Below, piece after piece: positions 1 to 13,660 of a DNA stretch of 64,000 nucleotides. Numbering within the stretch: the stretch's first letter is position 1; the number at the start of each line of letters is the position of its first letter. The translations under genes and the position numbers were made by a program. Below the pieces are notes generated by a model. It was not told the DNA's origin, did no database searches, and saw only the letters and a program-made list of their open reading frames with translations. This DNA comes from Paragonimus skrjabini miyazakii (lineage: Eukaryota > Platyhelminthes > Trematoda > Plagiorchiida > Troglotrematidae), in contig JTDE01000189.1 in assembly GCA_014338405.1 (NCBI GenBank), forward strand, positions 28,987-92,986, in the 5' to 3' direction.

Positions 1-3000
1 TAACGCAATCGATTTCGTTACCGTGGCAGTGAACCCTGATTACTCCCATGTTGATGTTCGTTCATTTCATTGTTTTATCGCCATGCGCTTAACCTATATA
101 ACTGAATGTTTTATGTATTCGACTGATGAGAATAAACGAAATGCTTGCATCCCGCAATGTATGTCTTCTTGCCGTCTTAATGCTTGTAGTAAAAAATGTA
201 AACGAAAATTTTCCAGGGAAGTTGAAGGAAAATTTTACTGTCTAGCCTTGATGTCGTAAATAATCGCTGCTGATGTCATTAGATAGAAAAATTTGACAAT
301 GAATTATAAAAAAAAACACGAAAACAAAAAGCCAAAGCTCAAAGTAGGACAACATTCCTTGATGGTGTGTACACAATCAACATCATGAGAGTTAAAATAA
401 TGAACAGTTTGATACAAACACTTTCGAATCAGACTGAGGTACACGTTTCCAAAAGGAACTGATACAATTATCAGAGATATACGGTGATATAACTTGTCCA
501 ATTTCGAGCTCCACCTTTCTGTAAAACTTTATGAGGTTTTTAAGCCAATACAAATACTAAAAACTCGGCAGCATTCAAAACAGTGGCGAACAGATACATG
601 TTTTTTGTGAATAAAAGCCAAGCATGTTCAGTTTTTGATGTCAGCTTTTCAAAGTGTAGAATGATCATTCGAGTTCAACGTCTGATGATTACCAAAGTGA
701 GTTATGATTTAGTATTGTTCTAATATTTTGAATTTTATATCAGACCAGCCTACAGTAGATGAGGAGAAAGGAGATACTGTGAAGTTTATTTAAAGGCCAA
801 AATCTAAATGCAACTGATATTCTCATCTCAGATGTGAAACGGCATGTATGTAGCTTGAATTGTTAAACGTAGCAAAATGTCGTTTTGTTTAGTTAGTTAA
901 TGCTATGTACAACATTGACCAAACTAATCAGTTGATAAGCTCGACTCTGTCGGCAATGAGAAAACGGTGGAGATCTTTTTGAGTTCTGGAAACGTACACT
1001 GAATATCGTCGTATGCTAAACAGTTTTGCACTTCCGTATGATCATTTCTGAATGAATGGCGATTGGATTATCCTTTCATTGCACAAGATACTTCGATTAT
1101 ATTTAAAAATAGCCGTTTCTCCCAATACTATCTGCATATTTAGTGTTAAAATATTATTACATAAAGTCGCCCATATTGATGTTATTGAAAAACACGTGAC
1201 TGACATTCTTGTGCTTTCCATACTACAGTTAATAGTTTACATACGAATAAAAATTAATGATGAATGTAACGTGTTAACTCAGGGTCCCTCCCCAAAGGTC
1301 ATCATTTTGGTACCTCGTCACAATATACTTTTTAATAGTGATTCACAAATGGGCTGTTTCACCTTATCGTGTGGATACCGGAGATGACTCAAAATCAAAC
1401 TGGTAAAACGTGCTTGAAATATCATCTGCGTATGTTTAATTATTAAACTAACATATAACGTAAACTCTTTTAGAAAAAGGCCAGCTGGAAAGTCAATCTG
1501 AATGCGTAGGCTACGATCAAATGCGAGTGATGTTCAATTTAAAACTGGCAAAATCCCCGACTACTCATCAGTAATCTAACATATAACACCTTCAGCTATC
1601 ATCTATATCGACTCTATTCATAACAGATTTATTGACGATGCTCTAGTAATCCGGTTTAGTTTTTCGTAAACACGTTTGCTAAATGAGCACCAGTCAAACT
1701 TAATCCAACGTTACCTTAGTGCATCTGTCATTTACACTGTGGAACAACTCTACCCAGTTACTGACATTCGGTTATCTTTCTTGGCGCAAAAGTACAGATT
1801 TATTCAGTCGAAAAAAGGTAACCATCTCAAATAAGTTATGTATTTTTTAAAACTGATCAGTAACAAGGGTTATTTCTCTCAAAATCTGAACTGTCTGCCA
1901 CACACATAACTAGGTTTGTTCGTTCAAAATGGTTGCATATTCACTTGCTTCGAGTCAAGCAGTTCACTGTCGCAGTCAACCAAACCGGTGATTACGAGAA
2001 AGACAGAGTGAGGTTAACCCCATGATTTACTCTTCTTCAACAATAAACACTGTAATGTTTTCCTTTTCTGCCTTCCAGCACGCATGAATTGATAGCAACA
2101 GTAGGTCTGAGTTCCGCATTGATTAAATATTCATAATCACACAAGTAGAGAGCAACAGGATGCAGTCACAGCAGAAGACAGATGTGGCAGAAGATCCTAC
2201 ACACCGATGAGCGCTTATCAGTAAGTTTTCACTGTCACTGTGCAGAGTTACAGTGCAGCTGAAGTCTAAATATGGACGGGCGGAAACAGACGAGGACAAA
2301 CCGACGCTTTTTTCTTAACAGCTTCCTAACAAATTGTAGATTGTATAAACTTGTGTTAAAGAAAGTGGGTTAGTGCCTCAACCTTGTGTGTTCCAAGTAG
2401 TAGCTCAGCTACTGTAGGTGGTGAATTGTAGTAACGTGAGGCAGTTTATGTGATCAAACGGGATTTCTGAATTTGCAACGAATTTCAGATTTGCCCCCTG
2501 AATTGCTTACCCAGAGATCGATTACTCCCCCGTACGTATCATTCACCGTGCCGAAAATAAGCTTTAAACCACGTTGTGTATGCAAATGAAAGTCCTTGGT
2601 AGATGCCCAAACCTCTGAACACCTGTGTAAAATGGGCTAACTACTGACTACTTTGTACCCGGTGGTGTGCATCTGATATCGTGTAAATACCATTCATTTG
2701 AAGTTTCGTGTGGAAACAAAAAAACCCGTTATTAATCCGGTACTCTAGTCACAAAATGTTATAGAACAGTGTTTAGTTGCACTTTTCCAATTCACAACTA
2801 ACCATAAGATTTGAAAGCATGCTACTAAACCATTTTATTACAAGACTGATGACTTGCTTAGATTGTGTGAACATGAGGATGTAAACGATAACACGTATTT
2901 GGACCAGTACAGCCGAAAGTTTTTCAATCGTAATTTTGTCTTTAGCATGTTCAAACAAAACAGTGATATCCACCGATATCTGTCTTCTGTATGTTATATC

Positions 3001-3639
3001 TGAACTTATGAAGTGAAAAAACCAAGTCAGATGGTGAACGCATTGTAATAAATATTGTCACTATTTTCCGAACGAACACACTGGTTTAGGTTTATGAAAA
3101 TGTTCTGGTTCAACCAACAATGACAGAGAGTCGCCAATCGCTCTCTCACTGTACGATGTTTGACCTGATCAATAAAAGAACTATATACGAAGGGTGGCTC
3201 TTGAAATGCAACAAAGCCATAGAGGGTGGACGGACACCTGCAAACTGCATTGCTTCTGGTATGGTAACCCCTAGATTGCAATCAGTTTGGTAAACTTTAC
3301 ATAACGACATGTGTGACCCACGTATCAACACAGAATGCTAGTAATTTTATTCCACCAGGAATGAATATCTTGTACTGTTCATGTTACCAGATGGTGCTCT
3401 GAGAGACTACGTGATCATCTACTGTGGTTGCTGAACAGAGCAGTGAATAAGACCGCCTAAACCGCAAATGACTTCCATTTGACGGACTCCAGTCACTCCG
3501 TAACCATGATAGACTTTTTTCAAGTTGTTAGTTGTCAACCACTGCTCATATCATTTATAATAAGGTAGTCCGAAGTCCTTTCCCAGAATAGCTGCAAATA
3601 ATCCTAGTATTTGTTTACAATTTTGCATTCAAATTAAAC

Positions 3640-3895
3640 ACCACTCACAGCTGATTGCAGTCGTCACAGTCTCGAAACGATCGGGCTATCAGAGCATTAC
3701 TCACAAGTGAATGTGGCTGAGTGTTCACATATGATGATTCAGTTGTGCCTAATGTGAGGTCAATGGTGTAGTGGTCAACACGGTTGCCTCATGAAAGCGT
3801 GGCCGGAGTTCTAGTCTTCTTTTCAAAAGGGACCGACTCATAAGTTCAAGGGATTGCGACAGCTGAATTCACTTGTGGGCGATGTTCAATTCAAA
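3640..3895 (+). repeat. tRNA-like/inverted-arm repeat, copy 1
   Basis: Contains the family core TAGTGGTCAACACGGTTGCC followed by CTCATGAAAGCGTGG and a weak B-box-like GAGTTCTAGTC. Flanked by arm sequences (TGATTGCAGTCGTCAC on the left, TGCGACAGCTGAATTCAC on the right) that are rough reverse complements. Matches the copies at 51395 and 42640. Confidence 0.6.
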
Positions 3896-5887
3896 TATAA
3901 AAAACCGAAACCACCTACTAATTACTATACATATTTATATAGGCAATCTGTTGAGTAATCAGAAGACTTGTCAGACTGGAGATTTCACTGATCTCAAAGT
4001 GTCTTTGACAAACTGTACAAATGTCTTCCGCGTATTATACATTGTGAACAATGAAATCTTTGATCGACTTTTACAGTACATTTTGGATGTTTCGGTTCTA
4101 CTGGGTCATTCTAACAATATCCAAGAGACCGTCTGAAAATGGTAAAAACGCTGTACTGTGGTCGAACATAACGTGGTAGCACGTTGATCAGCATACCCGA
4201 TTTGAACAGGTACACAAATTTACGAGTACAAATCAATAATCATATAAAAATAAAACTTATACCTGATGAGCATTGGCAAGAACAAAGCACAAAAACTTGT
4301 GCAACCTATACCATAGTCATTCGAATTGTGATATGCATAGCTATTATTTATAAGTTAAGCAATCAACAATGGCAACTATTGAGTTGCTTGAGAGTGTGTA
4401 GAGTATTCTAGAAGCAAAAGTCGTCAACACTCATGTAGCGTGTTCTTGTTTGTTTTCTGTATTCAAAGAATTCGGATGCTAAGCAAAACGATCAAAGATC
4501 TGCAATCTCGGTGGCTCAGTACACGACTTATGCTTGACATAAAAGGTGCGATACGATTCGGTTGTCATTCCTAATGAAGAGATCTGCTTGACCTTCGGAC
4601 GATCGTTTTTAAGGTGTATCAGAGTATGCGATAACTTAGTTTCAAGTTTGTTGAAAGAACTCTGTTATATTAAAAGCCCACCTTTCGACGACATTGGTCA
4701 ACATTCATCCATTCTCGATTTTGTTACTAGAGTTAGCAGGTTAGCGAATGTCGCCATTTTTCTGATCAATGCCCCCATTCCTGGTCGCATAAATTAGCAC
4801 ATTTTGTGCGAACGGGTATTGGTCACTAACGCTTACTGCACACAAACGCATAAGTGCGAGTTTGATTATCGATCGGTGGTTCGTCCTGTCACGAAGCCAA
4901 TGAATGATAATTCCACAAGTGAATGGATCAAATTGGTGGCCCATTTTATCCAATCCACGGTTTACAGAAGAAAAACTCCCTGAAATAATGAATATTATTT
5001 CATACTAACTGCACAACTGCGACTGTGTTAGCAATATATTACGATGTCTAAGTAAAGCCGTTGTACAGAACATTCCGACTGTGAAACTCCGTCTACTTCA
5101 TCTGACTTAGTTCACAGTAGTTACCAACTTCGTGTGGTTGTCAAATCGACTACGTAGGTGTGAAATGGAAATAGCTGAAGCGTGAGATTTTTGAACACCT
5201 GAATGAGAAAGCATGATGTGCACGTAGTTGCAGACAATTAGAATAGTTTTGGAGATTTTAATTTGACTTCAATCCATTTCAGAATGCCGACTTAAGCTTA
5301 ACGGTGTTCTGTCGCACGAGCACTATATCCCTGACGGTTTCGTTAACTGAATGAAGCTCCAGTGGTAAGAAAATATTTGCAAACGAAGGAAAGACGAATG
5401 TGTTAATTGGATGTCGTTTTCTTACATACGTGTCTAAGCAGAATTTTTTTCTGTTTATTTAATTTTAGACTCTTTAACAAGTGTAATTACCACTACCTAT
5501 AATTGTGTTTGTCTTCAGTTTTGTGTACAGCTCATCACTACCTTCAATCGGAAGCTTCCCGACTGTGCAAAACGGCTGAGTTGATAAATTCAAGACCGAT
5601 CACGCGATTAGACTTACGTAGGTGGGGGTCCTTAAATATGAAATGGGACTGATAGTGTTTGAGTTTACAGACACGTTACTGTGCGGCTTTTTCTAACGAT
5701 TTGACAATTTTGGCATTACTCACATGCAACTTTGGGTAAAACTTGAAAAGCGACGCTTCGGGCTTGTTTAAGGAGAATTCAACACAAAAAGAGTTAGTAC
5801 GTTCACCTAAGGGCCAAAATTACACTTGCAGTCGGAACAAAGGTAAGTGCGTGTTACTGATAAATAGAAGAGGATTTGACTGTTAAA

Positions 5888-6040
5888 AGCAGAACATCAC
5901 ACAACTGATCACAGCTGTTACACTCCCATAGACTTTCTAGTCGGCCCGTTTCGAAAAAACCACTAGATTCAAGCTTTGCTCTCGTCAGTGCTCGTCAGCT
6001 GGGTATATCCTTGCCACGCCCAAGACTGCAATTCCGGTCA
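5888..6040. repeat. Inverted-arm repeat fragment, copy 2
   Basis: Carries the arm sequence CTGATCACAGCTGTTACACT then CCCATAGACTTTCTAGTCGG and TTTCGAAAAAACCACTAGA. This is one arm of the family seen in fuller form at 46814-47054 and 51395-51830; no tRNA-like core is kept. Confidence 0.55.
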
Positions 6041-9040
6041 CATACTCACCCAACAGGCAAAGTTGCTACACTCTTGGGTTGATCAAACAAACACAACTTT
6101 GATCAATATCATTACCTCAACAAACTTTATGGTTAGCAACAAATGTGCTAACAGAATTATACCTGCTCCTCTCTTCTTCAGATTATCGCAGTTTGCATCC
6201 ACTCTTTCAACATATTACATTCATACAGGCTTATTTACACATACGACATCATAACAATTCAGCTCGTTTCTGTGTGCTATGTAATTATTTGCCTACATTG
6301 TAAACAAGCCATCTCATGTAAGTTTCGTTAAATAACAGATGCTAGTTGTGTGAACATATTTACCGTAGGGGGCGTATATACCAGTGCTTACATTGTATCC
6401 TAATTTGATGTAGTCAAAATCCACAAACGTTGAAAAAGGTCGGAGGTAAAAACTTGAAGAACAAGCTTGTGTTCATTGTGCCAATTTCACTCCAAAACGA
6501 CGTGATCCCACGCACAGTGTGAGCCTAATATCGTTTGGAAATGGTCAGTATGGTCCCCCCGTCACTTGTTCCAATAGTAACAGACCTAACGAGCACGAAA
6601 CAAATTGGACAAAACCTTGCCAAAAACAGTAACTTTAAGCTCAGTGTTAAACATGCAACGACATGCGAACATTAATTTTTTTCACAGGGTACCAGTGTTT
6701 GTGCTGTGTGGCCGTATAATTTTTAACTCCGATACATTTGTGCATAATTTCGTCCAGTAGAATCGATTCTGTAATAAAATAAGATTGATCAATTCAACTC
6801 GAAACGCACCTTCGGATAGTACGAAATTCCCAAATCAACTGTTATCCTAACTGAAAATAGAATGTTTTCAAACTATCCCGTTAGTGATCTTACGAACACA
6901 CAACCTACTCTAGCTTACCCGGACTGTGTTTTTACACTAATGTGATCTATACTCTGATCAATAGTATTGATCAATCGGAAGCATAGGCTGTTCCAGAAGT
7001 GTGGACTCGAATATAAAATGGGGAATCCGAATCGAAGGGTCCACCCACGTCAGCATTCATAACTCGGGCGTGTGTGACACGATTGAATATTTAAGGTTTT
7101 CCTTTCATCAATGAACTAGAAAAGAAGATAAGCGATGAAATACTTTAGGTAGCTGCGGACTGGCAATCGGCAAATGAGTAAACGGTTCACATGTCATGTA
7201 TATGCAAATCGACCAACAGGTGAAGTGAATAGAATACAGTCAGTCAATTCATCTTGGATTCACATCAGAAAATTGAAGGCAAGAATAATATGAACACAGT
7301 AGGAAAGTTTATAAGACAATAATAATCCGAAAATTATAAGGAGCATTGAAATATAAATATTATTGTTGATCGACCCTTGTGCAGTGGCTTACCAACATAG
7401 TCTTCAAGTATACTACCATCTACTTCTGGACACATAAAGTTGGTTTCGCAAAATGCAAAGCTAGCACCTTGAAAAAGGAGAAAGCGTGTTTGTTCACACT
7501 CTGTCAAGCTGTAATCAAACACGCTTTTAGCTTCTTTGAATCACTAGTTATACATCTTGAAAAACCACTTTTGATTCTCCAGATGCAGATGGTTGCGAAC
7601 TTAACACTATCTTGGTAATTCACTATAAAAAGATCGATAATCAGATATTTTTATCGTTTAATCATTTGTCTCTTCAGCATCAAGTTATTTTTATGTTTCA
7701 CATTCTCTTGTTTTGTTTAATTCATCGCGTGTTCTATCCACTTTAAATGTTGATCGATTAGCATAACTACGACATATGGGTGATCCACCCATCTGCCTAT
7801 TTCACTGCCTATCTCATTTAGTCGTTCATTGGAAAAAACACGTCACACACACGCCCCTAGAACCGTACGATGATTGTTAACTAGAGGAACTACTAGTTGT
7901 CTCATACGTGCCGATCCTTTCATCTCTTCAGTTACCGCTTCTTGTATGTAACCGAAAAGATCAAACGAACTGTTGCTCGAGCATACACCTCACATAATAT
8001 ATGTTTCTTCTCTGCTTTAAATTCACCATGTGTCTGTCCACGACTCCCGTCAATACAAGTAACTCTACTTGATAAATGGGTACGAGGTGACCCCGATGCC
8101 TATTTATTTCTTCACTGGCTGTTCGTCTTTTTGCAGTCGTATGCCTTGACAGCCGTGGCTTTCACGCGAGTGGCCAACGATAGTTGGCAATCCTGTGGCC
8201 TAATTCTCACCAGGTTTGACCTAGACAACCATCTACCCTGACTTCTCGACGTTTCGGTTACCAGGATTTTGGGTTACGATATCGAATAAGCTCTTTCGGA
8301 ACGTGACCTGCTCCAGTTGATTCACGTCATCTTGGAGCAAGAAACAATCTATCTATACCTTTTTCCATATTGGTTTCTCTTTTAGACATAAGAATGTATC
8401 TTTCGTGTAAAGGCCTTTCGTTTTAGTGCAGTAGAATTTCTCCATTGTATTTCCAGGCTGTGGAAGTGGCTCATGATTGATCCAGTGGACTCATATTTTG
8501 CGGCCTTTTTGATTGCGACTGCACATATTGGCTGCTGCGCTAGGACAACGTCCGAGGTCATACCGTTTATCACAAAGTCAGTGGAGTTTGTAGAACAACA
8601 CGGATGAATTGGAATAGCCACCAATTGGTCGTGTTTCCGGTTAATTTTACCCATCAGTCATGCTACTCTTAAAACCTGTTTTAGCGTTTTCCGTCGCAAA
8701 GACATTTCCAACGCGCAATGTATGCGGATAGCTCGGTTGTTCTTAATCGCCCAAACAACAAACGAAAATCTTACATAATTTAGGCACACTCATAGGCCAT
8801 GTATTAGTTTAATGGGGGCTAACTTCCAAAAAGTAGGAAGTGCAAAATCAATTTGTGGTTGCTCTGAATAGAGCATTCTCCGTTCACGGAAAAGATGGGC
8901 ATTTACGGTTATGACCCCATCATTTCACCATTCATCGCCTGCATACAGCATCGTTCGGCATGACCAACAAAGCCAGCACCGTGGTCCCCGGTGACGTCAC
9001 ACATAGCAGAGATGACTACTCTTTCCAGGGTCCCCATTCT

Positions 9041-9976
9041 TCACTCCTGTTGACTTTGCACACCCTGAGGATCTCCGTTTATTATTGTCTCGTGGTGCAC
9101 CTGTAGTTGCCTCTTAGCTCTTGCTTTCCCCATGCTCCAGACATTCTCAATTGGATTAAACATGGGCGAATAGGGTGCCAGTCGTAAGAGTTGTCCTCCA
9201 TTATATAACTCCTTAGCAAACACACTTTCCAGATCAATGTGACACGGTGCGTTGTCGCATATTAGCACAATATCTGACATGGGTGTACTGATCTTCAACT
9301 CATCTAGCAGGGTTCGTAGCCAGCCCTTGCAATCGTTGCTGTTGTATGCTCCTCGCATCGTCGTATAACCTACTATCGAGCTTGATGTCATAGCTCCAAT
9401 CAAATGGAGATAACAGCCTCGGCTGTTTATCACACAGACGCATGTTCTCGTTCCTTTTAGTGAACGTCCCATTGACCTCGTACAGAATAAATTTCAATTT
9501 GTCTCATCTATCCAGCAAATAGTCTTTGAATTTGCATAACATTCCATCAGTCGATATGCAAACAGTCACCGTAGCTCCAAATTCTCATTTGAGTTCATGC
9601 CAACGGGCAATTGGCACAGTTTTTTGACAATTAGGCATCGGCCATGCAAGTATCGACTGATCATTGTGGTCGATAACTTCTTCTCGAAGTCAGCCTTGAC
9701 ACACAATCTCAAAAATTGCAGTGTAACCGTTGGATCTATTGAAATCCACTCCAACAACACATCAATCTCAGATTCTATCAGAATCTTGCTTCTATGTCCT
9801 TTGCGAGGCTGCGCTTCATAACTGATGCAATCCCCATGAAGCCACTTGTAAGCGGTATTACACTTGATTCCGTTCAGAAGCGCAACCATACACCAGTCAT
9901 CGCCACTTTCGAATGCTTCGATAATACGTCTGCGTGTTTCGGGACTGATGCGAGTGTAATTGCGTCCGTCAGCCAT
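9041..9976 (-). pseudogene. Broken Tc1/mariner-IS630-type transposase
   Basis: The N-terminal half starts MADGRNYTRISPETRRRIIE and has a helix-turn-helix (GIKCNTAYKWL). Same frame later: WIDETN (first catalytic Asp), VLICDNAPCHID (second Asp) and LAPYSPMFNPIENVWS (catalytic Glu), with 35 residues between the second Asp and the Glu. The frame is interrupted by two TGA codons, one after NLELR and one after WIDETN, so it is a dead copy unless read through. DDE_3-type endonuclease of the IS630/Tc1/mariner superfamily. No terminal inverted repeats could be placed by eye. Confidence 0.85.
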
Positions 9977-10039
9977 GTATACAAGAGAACTAATGAAAAT
10001 GTCCTCACAAACTGATTCACTCTCATATTACAACTCGAA

Positions 10040-10300
10040 ATCTACCACGACCCTAAACCTAACTCTTATTGGACATGAGATCCACAGACACCCCTAACCA
10101 CTCGCACCCCTTTACCTGTCAAAGGAACCAATACGGTCCGCAGTTTGATGAATTAGTAGGGACAGGGTCAGATGATCTGTGCTCCAGTATGACCGCTAAC
10201 CCCATTCTCATTAGGCAAAACCGCTGACACCCCTTGAATAACCCGTACCACCTGCTCTATCAAAGTAGCCAATGCGAAGTGCTCTGATTAAGATTGGTTG
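10040..10300. repeat. Possible diverged tandem duplication
   Basis: Two blocks about 142 bases apart (starting near 10056 and 10198) share the order of short motifs, such as CTCATT/CTTATT, GACACCCCT, CTATCAAAG/CTGTCAAAG and AGCCAATGCG/AACCAATACG. Judged by eye only; similarity is modest. Confidence 0.35.
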
Positions 10301-10979
10301 TCCCTTCCGGTTAGTTGGACCAATCGCGTTCTAGCAGTCACGTCCAAGATTCTAACGTGGAAATTCTAATGCACCAAAGTGATTTGCTTTTGCATGAAAT
10401 GGAAAATCTTGTGCCTGAAATGGAAACAGATATGTAAAATGGTATGGATTTATAGGACAAAGCGATTACCATAGATGGCCGACAGACACAAAGTGAATCA
10501 AATGAAACGATCATATATGGCAGTCCCGGAGTCAGAACAAATCACGTTACAGGGGATGTCAGAAGGCAATGCGAGAAAAAAACAGTCCGAATAGCGCACG
10601 GGCGTTTGACCGCACACCTGCAATCTGATTGGCTGAGTGGGACAATACCACCACCCACGGCCATACCATCCGGCCAGTCGATGTGGCATGACGCTTCCTG
10701 CCTGTTTCGTTAGGAGATGCGCCTCCTAACAATGTACTTAAACAAAATTGTGGATTTCGGACAAGTTGCAATGGGATCGATATGATATTCTTGTCCAACA
10801 GTGGAATGCGTTGAACTGCAGTGATTGACTAAGACTATTGTGACCTTGGCATCCAAATTTGGTTAATATATCAACATAGGTGAGACGATTTTTTCTCTTT
10901 CAGCATTCTCATGGTAGATTTGTTGTGCTTACACTTAGAAACTGCACCAATGAAAATACCGTGAGTAGCTGTACATATT

Positions 10980-11398
10980 TCTGCAGTCTGGGTAACAGTC
11001 GATCAACAGACCACGGGTTGCGAGCCCGTGTGGCTGAAGCTGGCGATGCTCTGGGACGTCTTCGAAAACGTGACTGCAAGGGATGTAGCCTGAAGATGAA
11101 AGCTGAATTAGTTATTCATCGTGCACTATTGTTATCCACACTGTTGTACGGCGGTGAAGTCTGGACACTGTGCCATGGAAATGTGCGACATCTGAGCTAC
11201 TTCCACCTGCCATGTCTAGGACGCATGTTGGGTTTTCAGTGGTTTGCCATGCTTCCAAACACTGAGGTACTTCGGCCAGTAGACACCAAGGTGATTGGAT
11301 CCAATCTGACACTCAATCAGCTTTGTCAACTGGACACATCCGTCGGATGGCTGACGAGCGGATTCCAAACCAGATATTGTACGGGCCACTGAGAATAG
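10980..11398 (+). pseudogene. LINE reverse transcriptase C-terminal fragment
   Basis: Frame encodes LSTLLYGGEVWTLCHGNVRH, then LPCLGRMLGFQW and LPNTEVL, the familiar C-terminal end of non-LTR retrotransposon reverse transcriptases (LLYGAETWTL...PNTEVL type). A frameshift near 11325 moves the continuation GHIRRMADERIPNQILYGPL to another frame. A related, cleaner copy lies at the right edge of the window (63793-64000). Confidence 0.8.
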
Positions 11399-11399
11399 T

Positions 11400-12900
11400 T
11401 ATGCGCAATCCTGGTGGTCAGAAGCTGCGATACTAAGGTAGTATCCAAGTGTGTTTCGGGTTATACTATTGATTTTGGATGATGGAAAGATTTAGTGTCG
11501 AACTGGATCATTTGGATACATGCGATCCGGACGGGTATTCGAATGTTCACTGGTCAACAGTTGCGCGACCATGAATTCAAGTGCACGATACACAAATAAA
11601 CCCTAAGTGCCGTAATTAATGGTGACATAAATACACTGTGTTACGATGACTGCAATTGCGAATGCGCTGACTTTCTCGGATTGTATTTATGGCATGCTAC
11701 CAACGTGAAAATAAAAGGACAAGCAAGTTAAACGCAGCTGAAGTGTATCAGCTATATCTATTTTTTCGTTTACATCAGTTAATGACTACCAACGTTTTTT
11801 AAATCACCCTCTCTCCGTCACGAAACCTGGGTCACGGACGTTCACTAAGTTTTCATTTGTAATGAAATACTTCTTGTCTTCTATGTTCAATGTCTTTCTT
11901 CTCGGCTTGATTCCTATCATTCGAGCAATTTTCTATTCTTTGTTCTCAAAAAATACGAGTTTTATTTTCCTGCCAGACTACAATCTGGGTAATCCTTGGT
12001 CGACTGAACCACAAAATCATCCGCCCATGCTCTTTGATCTGTTTCTGTTAGGCTCCAATCGATGCTAGATGTATGAATGGAACCGCAAGGAATGCAGCAC
12101 GAGATACTTGTAATGACGGCAATGTAAATGCGTTTCTTGGTTTCGATCACTAGGACTGGTTAATACGGAAACGGACGATTTCAACCGTTTTCATCATTTT
12201 TCATTATCGGTCACTCCTGCCTCACTACTCGTGTGATTACACTACCTAACTCACTCTGACTAGCCTTGACTCATTTAGTCTGATTCACTCGTGTACATGT
12301 TTTACGTGACTAAGTTGAATGCTTGTGACACAAATACAACCACGGCTTATTGACTACGATTTAAGCTGAAAAATACAACACAGTTCAACTCTCTGGAAAT
12401 AAACCAAAATACGTTGAAACGCTATTTTGTATGATAGTTGACTACGATTTGGTTCTGATGGATCGATGCTAGACAACAATCCGAAATAAATAAATAGAAT
12501 TGAGCCAACTGACAGAAAGAAAAGTACTCATAACATAAGACCATTTGAACTCTGTTTCACACTATATAATGTGTGTTCATGTAGTAGATAAATGGTAAAA
12601 GTAAGAACTTGAAACACTGAGTTCTTATGATCCAGTCCGGCAATAACGAAAAGAGACATGGATTACGGCATGTTAATAGTTCGCTCGAACTGCTCGATTG
12701 CAACTTAAAACATCAGAGTCTATATAACATGTGGGTAAAAATAACTGAGACTGCCAACCGTAACACATCAGACCAGACGAGTAGGTGTTCCGATCTAGAG
12801 TAGCCGAAATGACCAAGTCAACAGTTTATGCATACATATACTGATTTGCCATGTCTCAGAAAAAGCAAACAGTCAAGTGTTTGGATCACGTTAGTGAAAC
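11400..12900. other. Intergenic, nothing recognised
   Basis: AT-rich sequence between a LINE fragment and a Penelope-like fragment. Short ORFs only; no motif or repeat structure supported. Confidence 0.5.
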
Positions 12901-12903
12901 TGC

Positions 12904-13660
12904 TTGAACTCTGTTCGAACAGCAATTGTTCTGTACAGTCTACACGATACTAAGGAATTTGCCGAGTGGATACAAAACATTGATACGAATTCACAGATTT
13001 CGCTGTCATTGGGTGTAATCTTGTGGTTCACTAGCTTACTATTGCCAGAAGCATTCAATCTCATCGATGACTACGTTTCTGAGACTGGGCTCGATTCTGG
13101 GAGATTGAAGGAGTTTCTACACCTTTGGGGTGCAACTGCTGTTCATCGGTGCTCTGTATCGACAGATAGATGGTGTGGCAATCAGATCCACACTTTGACT
13201 CCCTGTTAATTGATATAACCGTTAGAAAGCTTGTTAAACGTGTCATGTTTCAATCCATTATCAGCAAGTATGGTCAGTATATTCGTCACATGGATGATGT
13301 ATTTACCATCTATAGCTTTGATGCTGACCTGTGCACAATAATTGACATGTTCAACCTCGTTCGTTGATCGATTACGTTTAAGCTTGACGCAGAGAATGAA
13401 AGTCAAACATAATTCTCAGATGTTCATCCATATCGAACAATCGACGACACTATTCAAAACAGGATTCACCGAGAGAATCCCTGAACAAGTCAGTGTACAA
13501 ACCTACACAGTTTTATACTTTTAAAACAAACCCTTAAAATTTGTTCAGCCGATATGTCAGTCTTAAATGCATAGATGACGTACTCCATGATAACAGCTCT
13601 CTAGAACGATTTATTGATAGGAACATGATCGGAATGCGTCAGATATATATATCGATCTAA
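12904..13660 (+). pseudogene. Penelope-like reverse transcriptase fragment
   Basis: Scattered over several frames: LYSLHDTKEFAEWIQNID, ISLSLGVILWFTSLLLPEA (equivalent to the conserved SLDVxSLFTSVPL block), GALYRQIDGVAIRS (YRQxDGVAMGSPLGP block), RHMDDVFTIYSF (Y/H-x-DD active-site block), and a thumb-like segment with KICSADM and FIDRNMIG. Frameshifts and stops make it dead. It shows the RT only; no GIY-YIG part seen downstream. Confidence 0.75.

Larger units (their letters stand above)
1..8930. other. Region without recognised gene
   Basis: Many short ORFs of 60-114 codons are present on both strands (for example 1052-1387 and 7897-8241), but none shows a family motif, splice-consistent neighbour or low-complexity protein signature I can support. 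Two copies of the tRNA-like/inverted-arm repeat family lie here (about 3640-3895 and 5888-6040). Otherwise AT-rich intergenic sequence. Confidence 0.5.

Noticed and set aside
7897..8241. 114-codon plus-strand ORF, the longest in the first 9 kb
   Set aside because: No recognisable domain, repeat or codon pattern, and no neighbouring exon; ORFs of this length occur by chance in 64 kb.
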